Below are positions 1 to 5,870 of a stretch of DNA of 5,870 bases, in pieces. Numbering within the stretch: position 1 is the first letter of the stretch; each line of letters opens with the position of its first letter. Source of the DNA: JBOHSA01 sp050732995 (lineage in GTDB: Bacteria > Gemmatimonadota > Gemmatimonadetes > Gemmatimonadales > GWC2-71-9); NCBI GenBank assembly GCA_050732995.1, contig JBOHSA010000231.1, positions 1-5,870 on the forward strand, written 5' to 3'. The notes below the pieces were generated by a model. It was not told the origin of the DNA. It saw only the letters and a program-made list of their open reading frames with translations, and did no database searches. The position numbers and the translations under genes are program-made.

Positions 1-302
1 GCCGCGTTCTCGTGGACTACGCGCGGCGGCTACGCGCGGAGAAACGCGGGGGGGCGCCCAAGCGTGTGAGCCTGACCGACGTCATGCTCGTAGCCGAGGA
101 ACGCGCGGACACCCTGGTCGCCTTGGACCAGGCCCTGACGGAGCTGGCCGGCGTGGACAAGCGTCTGTGCCGCGTGGTGGAATGCCGCTTTTTCGGCGGC
201 CTGACCGAGGAGGAGACCGCCGAGGTGCTCGGCGTCACCGCACGGACCGTCCGACGCGATTGGACCAAGGCCAAGTGCTGGCTCCACCGGGCGCTCGAAT
301 GA
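1..302 (+). CDS. ECF-family RNA polymerase sigma factor, C-terminal part (5' truncated by window)
   Basis: The frame is open from the window edge (first full codon at position 3) to TGA at 300-302, giving 99 residues. The first residues, RVLVDYARRLRAEKRGG, match the end of sigma region 2 in the Sigma70_ECF / Sig-70_X6 family, which typically reads R-ILVDHAR-RRAAKRGG. The GTG at 12 is therefore internal and the true start lies upstream; full members are about 180-200 aa. Region 4 follows: a linker with ALDQALTELAGVDKRLCRVVECRFFGG, then the helix-turn-helix from about fragment residue 67 (LTEEETAEVLGVTARTVRRDW) and a last helix rich in basic and aromatic residues, which would read the -35 element. 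Established knowledge: these sigma factors usually lack a FecR-type anti-sigma and often lie beside Hanks-type Ser/Thr kinases. Its stop overlaps the next start, so it is probably co-translated with the receptor. Target promoters are not identifiable here. Confidence 0.93.
   Translation, partial: RVLVDYARRLRAEKRGGAPKRVSLTDVMLVAEERADTLVALDQALTELAGVDKRLCRVVECRFFGGLTEEETAEVLGVTARTVRRDWTKAKCWLHRALE
299..302 (+). promoter_or_regulatory. ATGA stop/start overlap coupling sigma factor and receptor
   Basis: The receptor ATG (299-301) overlaps the sigma factor TGA (300-302). The preceding bases (gggcgctcga) contain no convincing Shine-Dalgarno, so initiation of the receptor probably depends on ribosomes terminating on the sigma gene. 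Upstream in-frame codons would extend the receptor frame to 167, but that extension is a frame shadow of the sigma gene. The ATG at 299 is followed at once by a clear signal peptide, which settles the start. Confidence 0.8.
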
Positions 303-2890
303 CCTGCCGCTCCGCCGTGTTCCTGTTCGCCGGCCTCGCCTTGACACCCATCCTGGTGCTTGCGCAAACGGCCGACGTCCGTGGAGTCGTGACCGACAGC
401 GCGACCGGCGCGCCGCTGGCCGGTGTCCACGTCACCTGGAGCGCCGAGGCTTCGAGCTTCGGCGCTGCAGGCCGAACCGACGCCGCGGGTCGCTTCGCGA
501 TCGCGGGGCTCCCTCTCGGGAGATTCACCGTCGCATTCAGCCGTGTTGGCTACGCACCGCTCCGGCTCGACGGCATAGAGCTGACGGACGGCGGCGTGAC
601 GCTGCGCGTCGCCCTGGCTGTCCGTGGCGTTCCCTTGGATCCGGTCGTGGTCTCCGCCGCCCGCAGCGAGCAAACGCGCCTCGATGCGCCGGCCTCCGTG
701 TCGGTCATCGAACGCAGGGACATCCAGGAGGACGGCCACTTCAATCCGCTGGAGCAGATCCGCACCCTGCCCGGCGTGGACCTCGCGTCCAAGGGGCTCA
801 TCCAGCAAACCTTCGAAGTCCGGGGCCCGCGGGGTGCGTCGTCGGGTGCGCTGCTGATGCTCACGGACTATCGCTACGCCGAGCTGCCCTCTCTGGGCCT
901 GAACAGTCCCTATCTGGTTCCCGCCACGCGCGAGGACATCGACCGTATCGAGCTGGTGCGAGGACCGGCGGCCGCGCTGTACGGGCCGGGCGCCCCGCGC
1001 GGTGTGCTGCACATCGTCACGCGGTCGCCCTTCGAATCGCGGGGTGGGGTCGTGTCGGTCAGTGGTGGGGAGCGCTCGGTATTCCAGGGAACGTTCCGCT
1101 ACGCGGCCGTCGTCCACCCGCGGGTCGCCGTCGCCGTCTCGGGTGACTACTTCCGCGGCAACGACTGGCGTTGGGTCGATTCGTTGGAGCCCGTGAACCG
1201 GCGGGACTACGCGATCCGGCGCGCAGGTGGCGAGGCCCGCCTGGACTGGCGACCAGGGCCGAGCACCGAGATCGTGACCAAGGGCGGAGTCGCCGAAGCG
1301 ATCAACAACATCGATTTGACGGGCATCGGGGCGGTGCAGGTACGCCACTGGCGCTCCGCGTACGGGCAGGCGTGGCTGCGGCACGGCCGCCTGTTCGCCA
1401 ACGCGCTCTACAACGTGAGCGATGCGGGCGAGACATATAACCTCCGCACCGGACTCCCTGTAGTAGACCAATCGCGAGTCGTGGGAGCGCAAATCCAGCA
1501 CGGCGGGCAGCTCGGGCGGGTGGACCTGTCCTACGGCGCGGACGCGCGGTGGACCGACCCCCGCACCGGCGGCACGATCCACGGACGGTACGAAGGCGAC
1601 GACCGCCTCAAAGAGACGGGCGCCTATACCCAGGCCACGGCGTCGCTCGCCCCGCGGCTCCAGCTAGTCGCGGCCCTGCGCGCGGACTACCATAGCCGCC
1701 TGGGCGATGTTGTTTGGTCGCCGAGGGCTGGGGTGGTCTACAAGCCGGGGCGCACCCATGCGCTCCGGCTCACCTACAACCGCGCGTTCAACTCGCCACC
1801 GCCGAGCGATCTGTTCCTGGATGTCTGGACAGGTCCGCTCCCATTTCCAGGGGGGTACGGGATCCGGTCCGAGGGGATCCCTCCGGACGGGTTCACGTTC
1901 CGCCGGGACTGCGGCGGACTGTGCATGCGCTCGCCGTTCAACCCTGGTGGGGCCGACCTTTACATCCCTGCCGACGCCACCGCCCTTTGGCCCGCCGTCG
2001 TGGCGATCCTGCAGCAACAGGGGATCGATCTGTCCGGTATCCCGGCCCCGACGGGAACGGACGTGGGAACGATCCTCGCCGCTCGGAACCGGCGGACACG
2101 GAGGTTCGACGCGGTAGCGCCGTCAGACGTGCGCGACGTCGAGCCACTGCGGAGAGAAATCACGAACGTCCTGGAGCTCGGGTACAAGGCGGAGTTCGGT
2201 GGCCGCCTCACGCTCGCGGCGGACGCTTGGGTGACTCGGGTGCGCGATCGAGTCGCGCCCAGCCTGACGTCCATCACGCCCAACGTCTTCTACGACCGCA
2301 CCTCCCTCGAACAGTATCTGGCGGGTTATCTAAGCCCGACCGAGGCCGCGCAGGCCGCGGCGGCGGCGGCGGCGCTCCCCGTGGGCACCGTCTCGCCGCA
2401 GGAGTCGCTCTATCCGTTCGACGTGCTGTTCGTGAGCCGCCAGGGTCAGAAATACACGCTCTGGGGGTTGGATCTGGCTGCCGAGGTGCCGCTCGTCGCG
2501 CGGTTCTCCCTGTCGGGGAGCTATTCGTGGGCGAGCTACGACTCGCTCGCCGGCGCCCTGCCCGGCGCTCCCGTCGTCCTGAGTGTTCCGCGACGCAAGG
2601 GATTCATCAGGTTGGCGTACCGCCACGCCGACGCGGGGGTCTCGGCGTGGATTCAGGCGCGCGCCGTGGCGTCGTTTCCGCTCGGTCCCGGCATCGTAGC
2701 CACGTACCGTGAGTCAGGCGTTGCCGCATACGAAGTCGTGGACCTGAATGCAACTTACAGTCTCGGGCCGACCAGGAATGTGACCGTGTCCGCGGACGTG
2801 CAGAACGTGTTCGACAACGCGCATCGGGAGTTTGCCGGCGCGCCGGCACTCGGCCGGCTCGCTGTCCTTCGGGTGCGCGCCGGGTTCTAG
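299..2890 (+). CDS. TonB-dependent outer-membrane receptor with N-terminal carboxypeptidase-regulatory-like domain
   Basis: The product is 863 aa. Residues 1-22 form a signal peptide: a short polar start with Arg4, a hydrophobic core FLFAGLALTPILVLA, and likely cleavage after Ala22. Residues about 27-108 form a carboxypeptidase-regulatory-like beta-sandwich (VRGVVTDSATGAPLAGVHV, then TDAAGRFAIAGLPLG and VGYAP). A TonB-box-like stretch LDPVVVSAAR (about 114-122) leads into the plug (about 124-243), with VSVIERRDI, IRTLPGVD, a FEVRGPRG segment, DIDRIELVRGPAAALYGPGAPRGVLHIVTRSP. The remainder is a 22-strand-type barrel, including RLTYNRAFNSP and ITNVLELGYKAEF, and it ends in LRVRAGF with the terminal Phe expected for barrel-assembly recognition. 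It would import a ligand across the outer membrane using TonB-ExbBD energy. The substrate is unknown: the plug and the ELGYK strand resemble siderophore-type receptors, but no binding residues can be assigned. It has no STN signalling domain. Confidence 0.94.
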   Translation: MTCRSAVFLFAGLALTPILVLAQTADVRGVVTDSATGAPLAGVHVTWSAEASSFGAAGRTDAAGRFAIAGLPLGRFTVAFSRVGYAPLRLDGIELTDGGVTLRVALAVRGVPLDPVVVSAARSEQTRLDAPASVSVIERRDIQEDGHFNPLEQIRTLPGVDLASKGLIQQTFEVRGPRGASSGALLMLTDYRYAELPSLGLNSPYLVPATREDIDRIELVRGPAAALYGPGAPRGVLHIVTRSPFESRGGVVSVSGGERSVFQGTFRYAAVVHPRVAVAVSGDYFRGNDWRWVDSLEPVNRRDYAIRRAGGEARLDWRPGPSTEIVTKGGVAEAINNIDLTGIGAVQVRHWRSAYGQAWLRHGRLFANALYNVSDAGETYNLRTGLPVVDQSRVVGAQIQHGGQLGRVDLSYGADARWTDPRTGGTIHGRYEGDDRLKETGAYTQATASLAPRLQLVAALRADYHSRLGDVVWSPRAGVVYKPGRTHALRLTYNRAFNSPPPSDLFLDVWTGPLPFPGGYGIRSEGIPPDGFTFRRDCGGLCMRSPFNPGGADLYIPADATALWPAVVAILQQQGIDLSGIPAPTGTDVGTILAARNRRTRRFDAVAPSDVRDVEPLRREITNVLELGYKAEFGGRLTLAADAWVTRVRDRVAPSLTSITPNVFYDRTSLEQYLAGYLSPTEAAQAAAAAAALPVGTVSPQESLYPFDVLFVSRQGQKYTLWGLDLAAEVPLVARFSLSGSYSWASYDSLAGALPGAPVVLSVPRRKGFIRLAYRHADAGVSAWIQARAVASFPLGPGIVATYRESGVAAYEVVDLNATYSLGPTRNVTVSADVQNVFDNAHREFAGAPALGRLAVLRVRAGF
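1808..2149 (+). other. Long predicted extracellular loop of the receptor with a CxxxC motif
   Basis: Between the strand ending RLTYNRAFNSPPPSDLF (about residue 505) and the strand ITNVLELGYKAEF (starting about residue 620) lie roughly 115 residues. This is much longer than the usual connection between these two strands in siderophore receptors. It contains a Gly/Pro-rich part (GPLPFPGGYG), Cys538 and Cys542 in the motif CGGLC, a hydrophobic amphipathic stretch (about WPAVVAILQQQGIDL) and a basic run (ARNRRTRR). Assignment as a surface loop rests on the alternating strand pattern on each side and is an inference. The cysteines could form a disulfide or contact a ligand or metal. Confidence 0.5.
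2357..2374 (+). repeat. (GCG)6 trinucleotide tract in the receptor gene
   Basis: Six consecutive GCG codons, preceded by a GCC codon, encode a run of seven alanines (residues 686-692), flanked by TEAAQ and LPVGTVS. Length change by whole triplets would keep the frame, so slippage would only alter a loop or helix length. It lies in what is probably a second extracellular loop, before LYPFDVLFVSRQGQK. Confidence 0.75.
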
Positions 2891-2894
2891 TCGC

Positions 2895-2900
2895 GGGAGG
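2895..2900 (+). promoter_or_regulatory. Strong Shine-Dalgarno that points to an ACG start
   Basis: GGGAGG, continuing into GGAGGT, lies 5-10 bases after the receptor stop and is the best ribosome-binding match in the junction. Eight bases downstream in the kinase frame is ACG (2909-2911), where an ATG would be expected. The TTG at 2901 touches the SD and is out of frame. The first conventional in-frame start, GTG at 2942, is more than 40 bases away with no comparable SD of its own. Confidence 0.6.
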
Positions 2901-2908
2901 TTGACGCT

Positions 2909-5870
2909 ACGGACAAGGTTCCCGCCGCGCGGTGGCGGCAGGTGCTCGACGCCGCCGATGAGGCCCTCGATCTGGCGCCTGAGGAGCGGGTGGCGTTCAT
3001 CGAGCGATGTTGCGCCGACGACCCCGGGCTCGGCGCCGAGCTAAAGGCGCTGCTTGCGGGGGCCGATGCCGCGTCCATCCTCGAAAGCCCAGCGGCGGCG
3101 TTTGCCGGACCGATCCTGGACGAGCTTGGGGCCGGCCCGGACCCGGCCGACTCGCAGTCGAGGTTCGGTCCGTACCGGATCGTGCGTGAGCTCGGCCGTG
3201 GGGGCATGGGCGCGGTCTACCTGGCCGAGCGGTCCGACGACCAGTACCAGACGCGCGTGGCGCTCAAGCTGCTGCCGTCCTGGAGCGGCGCGGACGAGCG
3301 CCGAGTGCAGCGGTTCCTCGAGGAGCGCCAGATCCTCGCCGCGCTCGACCATCCCGACATCGCGCGGCTGCTCGACGGGGGCGTCACCCCGGGCGGCCTG
3401 CCTTGGTTCGCGATGCAGTACGTCGAGGGCGTGCCCATCGACCGCTATTGCGACGAGCTGCGCTTGTCGATCGAGGGCCGCCTCGAACTGTTCTGCCGCG
3501 TGTGCGCGACGGTGGCGTACGCGCACCGCAACCTGGTCGTGCACCGGGATTTGAAGCCCGCCAACATCCTGGTCACAGCCGACGGCCGCGTGAGCCTGCT
3601 GGACTTTGGGATCGCGAAGCTCCTTGGAAGCCATCCAGCGACGGCAGCGGTCTCGCTCACCGTGACGGGCGAGCGACTCCTCACGCCCCTTTACGCCAGC
3701 CCCGAGCAGGTGCGCGGCGACCCGGTCTCCACGGCCACCGACGTCTACGCGCTCGGCGTGCTGCTCCACGTGGTGCTGACGGGCAGCTACCCTTACCGGC
3801 TCTCGAGCTGGCAGCAATACGAGGTCGTGCGCGCGGTGCTCGAGCAGGAGCCCGAGCGGCCCTCGGTTGCCATCCTGCGCGGGAGCGGCGCGCCACACGG
3901 CGATGCGTCGGGCGCGCCGCCGGAGCAGGTCGCGACGGCGCGCGGCAGCACCCCGGCCAAGCTCGGGCGGCGGCTCCGCGGCGACCTGGACGCGATCGTC
4001 CTCAAGGCGATGGAGAAGGACCCGACGCGCCGCTACGGGAGCGCCGAGCAGCTCGAGGCCGACGTCCAGCGGCACCTCGCGGGCTTGCCGGTCGCCGCGC
4101 GGCCGGCGGGCCGCTTGTATCAGGCTGGCAAGTTCCTGCGACGCCACCGCATCGGTGTCGCCGCCACGGCGGCGGTGACACTGCTGGTCTTGGGGTTTGC
4201 CCTGGTGACCGCGGTCCAGTCGACGCGTATCCGCGCCCAGGCCGAGCGGATCGCCCTGGAGCGCGACCGGGCGGAAGAGGTCGCCCGCTATTTGGCGAAC
4301 CTGTTCGAGACGTCAACGCCCTCTCCCCGCGAACGTCGCGGCGTGACCACGCGGGAAGTCCTCGATAGCGCCGCCGCCCGCATCGAGGGCGACCTCTCGC
4401 GGCAGCCGGACACGCGGGCCCGGCTGATGTTCGAGATGGGCCGCGCCTACCTCACGCTCGGCCTCCCCGAGCGCGCGCAGCACTTTCTCGAGGCGTCGCT
4501 CGCGCTCCGGCGCAGCCTTTCTTCGAGTGGCTCGCGCGACGTCGCCGCGACCCTGGATCTCCTGGGCGCGGTGCTGCTCGAGCAGGGGCAGCTAGAGCGC
4601 GCCGAGCGGACCTGGCGCGAGGCGCTGGCGTTGCGCCGGCGACTCCTCGGCAGCCGACATGGCGACGTGGCGCGTACCCTCAACGGGCTGGCGGCGGTGC
4701 TCCGTGCCCAGGGTCGCGCCCGCGACGCCGAATCGGTCTCGCGTGAGGCCCTGGCCATCGACCGGGCGCGGCCGGGCGACAACCGCGTCGATGTCGCGCA
4801 GAGCTTGAGAGGTGTGGCCGACGCGCTCCTCGACCGGGGTGATTACGCGGGGGCCGAGTCGCTCTACCGACAGGCGCTCTCGCTCCTGCGCGCGAAACTT
4901 CCCGAGGAGCACCCCGACGTGGCGGGCACCGTGTTGCACCTGGGCGCGGCACTCAAAGGTACGGGTCAGAAGGCAGCCGCAGATTCTCTGTTGCGCTACG
5001 GGCTCGCGCTCTATCGGCGATTGGCGGTGGCTCCGCCAGCACCGTGGGACTTCGGGCTGCAGAACGTGATTCCTCCCAAGGCCGGTGTCGGGCCTCGCTC
5101 GGCCGTCGACTCGAAGATCGCCTTCACGAGCGATCGGGACGGCCCCGACCCGGTCGGTCACCTCGGCAATCACGAGATCTACGTCATGAACGCGGACGGT
5201 ACGGACCAGAGGCGACTAACGAACCACGACGCCATGGACGAGTTGCCCGCCTGGTCCCCCGACGGCAAGCGGATCGCGTTCAGCAGCCGCCGGGGAGGTG
5301 GGGGTGACATCTTCCTGATGGACGCGGACGGTACCCAACCAGCCCGGTTGACGAATCTCACCGAGATGCGCTTGTACGCTTTCCACGCGACGTGGTCTCT
5401 GGACGGAAAGCGGATCGCGTTCCAGAGCTTCGTGCGGCCCGACATTTTCGTCATCAACGAGGACGGCACCGGGCTGACGAACCTCACGAACCACCCGGCG
5501 AGGGATGGACTGCCCGATTGGTCGCCGGACGGCCGGAAGATCGCGTTCGTGAGCGATCGGGACGGGACCGGCGACGTCTACGTAATGAACGTGGACGGCA
5601 CGGAGCCGGTCCGGCTGACCTTCAACGCGGCGTCGCACCCAGGTCCCGGGTGGGGCTTAGATCCCGACTGGTCACCCGACGGCCGGAAGATCGCGTTCGT
5701 GAGCGACCGCGACGGCGACCAGGAGATCTACGTGATGAACGCGGACGGCACGAACCCGGTGAGATTGACGGTCAACCCAGGGGAGGACGGCTTCCCCTCA
5801 TGGTCGCCCGACGGGAAAATGCTCGCGTTCCACCGCCGGGTGCTCGGGCATCGTCAGGTGTTCGTCATGA
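2909..5870 (+). CDS. Transmembrane Hanks-type Ser/Thr protein kinase with TPR and PD40 (TolB-like) propeller domains, 3' truncated
   Basis: The frame stays open from the receptor stop to the window end. Numbering from the proposed ACG start gives 987 residues, with no stop reached. Residues 1-88 form the short helical region usual before such kinases (RWRQVLDAADEALDLAPEERVAFIERCC..DPGLGAELKALLAG). The kinase domain is about 89-380: glycine loop G96-R-G98-GM-G101-AV, Lys120 in VALK, helix-C Glu139, HRDLKPAN with Asp214 and Asn219, DFG at 232-234, TPLYASPE ending at Glu266, DVYALGV from Asp278, and final Arg375. All catalytic residues are present, so it should be active. One transmembrane helix (about 415-436) puts the C-terminal part in the periplasm: five TPRs of about 42 residues (500-708), a linker, then PD40 blades from about 735. 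An annotator limited to ATG/GTG/TTG would start at GTG 2942. It probably phosphorylates cytoplasmic targets such as the neighbouring sigma factor (inference). Confidence 0.92.
4406..5032 (+). repeat. TPR array within the kinase (about five repeats)
   Basis: About 210 residues in steps of about 42 show the tetratricopeptide pattern of paired helices in the 42-residue TPR_12-like form. Examples are MFEMGRAYLTLGLPERAQHFLEASLALRR, LDLLGAVLLEQGQLERAERTWREALALRR, LNGLAAVLRAQGRARDAESVSREALAI, LRGVADALLDRGDYAGAESLYRQALSL and a weaker last copy LHLGAALKGTGQKAAADSLLRYGLALYRR. Coming after the single membrane helix, they would lie outside the cytoplasm, and the family role is protein-protein contact. 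Confidence 0.88.
5528..5556 (+). repeat. Direct DNA repeat, copy 1 (29 bp, inside propeller)
   Basis: These 29 bases, from gacggccggaag to gagcga and encoding DGRKIAFVSD, recur exactly 150 bases downstream, an offset of 50 codons. The wobble bases are identical throughout the 29 bases, and similarity continues at protein level. Confidence 0.8.
5678..5706 (+). repeat. Direct DNA repeat, copy 2 (29 bp, inside propeller)
   Basis: This is the second perfect copy of the repeat at 5528-5556, in the same reading frame and at the same position in the next propeller blade. The flanks diverge at wobble sites (gatcgg versus gaccgc), which fits duplication or gene conversion between blades rather than an assembly artefact. 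Confidence 0.8.

Larger units (their letters stand above)
5111..5870 (+). repeat. PD40 / TolB-like beta-propeller repeats at the kinase C-terminus (incomplete)
   Basis: WSPDGK/R-type signatures occur with Trp at residues 782, 829, 871, 921 and 965, spaced 42-50 residues. Each is followed by IAF or LAF, then mostly a SDRDG-like turn, a D/E-I-Y/F-V-M-N segment, ADGT and RLTN. An earlier half-signature (SKIAFTSDRD, about 735) opens the first blade. The copy at 829 is WSLDG, losing the proline. The window ends inside a blade at FVM. Six-bladed TolB-type propellers have six such units, so the domain is probably nearly complete. It may bind a periplasmic protein or ligand. Confidence 0.88.

Noticed and set aside
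341..369. TTGACA resembling a -35 element at 341-346
   Set aside because: It lies in signal-peptide coding sequence and the bases at the matching -10 distance (gcaaac) do not resemble a -10 box.
1413..1441. TATAAC resembling a -10 box at 1436-1441
   Set aside because: No -35-like hexamer lies at the right distance and the site is inside the receptor barrel coding region.
17..1582. Long minus-strand open frame (521 codons) opposite the sigma factor and receptor N-terminus
   Set aside because: Its translation is low-complexity, rich in Arg, Gly, Asp and His, with no recognisable domain. It is the mirror of GC-rich coding DNA whose + strand frames have clear family motifs.
1714..2712. Plus-strand open frame (332 codons) in another frame inside the receptor gene
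   Set aside because: It overlaps well-defined barrel sequence and its product is Arg/Gly/Pro-rich with no domain.
2888..2911. Receptor and kinase are in the same frame, separated only by one TAG, suggesting readthrough fusion
   Set aside because: The receptor ends with the barrel's terminal Phe and a strong SD follows. A fusion would put a cytoplasmic kinase on an outer-membrane barrel, which makes no topological sense.
2901..2929. TTGACG just after the receptor stop as a promoter for the kinase
   Set aside because: The spacing-matched -10 position is GC-only (gccgcg), and part of this stretch would be needed between the SD and the start.
3041..4147. Minus-strand open frame (368 codons) opposite the kinase domain
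   Set aside because: The + strand carries every kinase catalytic motif in the same span; the antisense product resembles no family and is a GC-bias shadow.
3403..4368. Plus-strand open frame (321 codons) in another frame inside the kinase gene
   Set aside because: The kinase frame gives an intact HRDLKPAN/DFG/SPE domain across the same bases, so this is a shadow frame.
5867..5870. ATGA at the very end of the window as a possible kinase stop/start junction
   Set aside because: The TGA is out of the kinase frame; in frame it reads FVM followed by a codon starting with A, matching the FVMNADG pattern of another blade.

Overview
This window is a GC-rich, fully coding stretch in which every supported gene lies on the + strand. 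The gene families and their combination point to a Gram-negative soil or sediment-type bacterium of the Gemmatimonadota or Acidobacteriota kind. The clues are an ECF sigma factor of the Sigma70_ECF/Sig-70_X6 type, a TonB-dependent receptor with a carboxypeptidase-regulatory-like N-domain, and a very large Ser/Thr kinase carrying TPR and TolB-like propeller repeats. The phylum is inferred from family content only. An outer membrane is required by the receptor.

Layout: positions 1-302 hold the C-terminal part of the sigma factor, whose 5' end lies outside the window. Its stop codon overlaps the ATG of the receptor gene (299-2890, 863 aa) in an ATGA junction. Eighteen bases after the receptor stop comes a multidomain membrane kinase (from about 2909) that runs off the 3' edge after 987 codons. 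Its order is a short N-terminal helical region, a complete Hanks-type kinase domain, one transmembrane helix, about five TPRs and at least five to six PD40 blades. There is no intergenic gap over 20 bases, no terminator and no internal promoter I can support, so the three genes look like one operon.

Working model (inference): the operon joins a transcription factor, an outer-membrane uptake channel and a transmembrane kinase whose sensor side faces the periplasm. In classical FecI-FecR-FecA surface signalling an anti-sigma factor sits beside the sigma factor and the receptor has an N-terminal signalling domain. Here no anti-sigma gene is visible, the receptor has a carboxypeptidase-regulatory-like domain instead, and a kinase fills the third position. 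This suggests a kinase-controlled variant of receptor regulation.

Two details deserve attention. The kinase has no ATG, GTG or TTG codon at the place where both its conserved N-terminus and a strong Shine-Dalgarno predict the start; an ACG codon sits there instead. The receptor has an unusually long predicted extracellular loop with a CxxxC motif.
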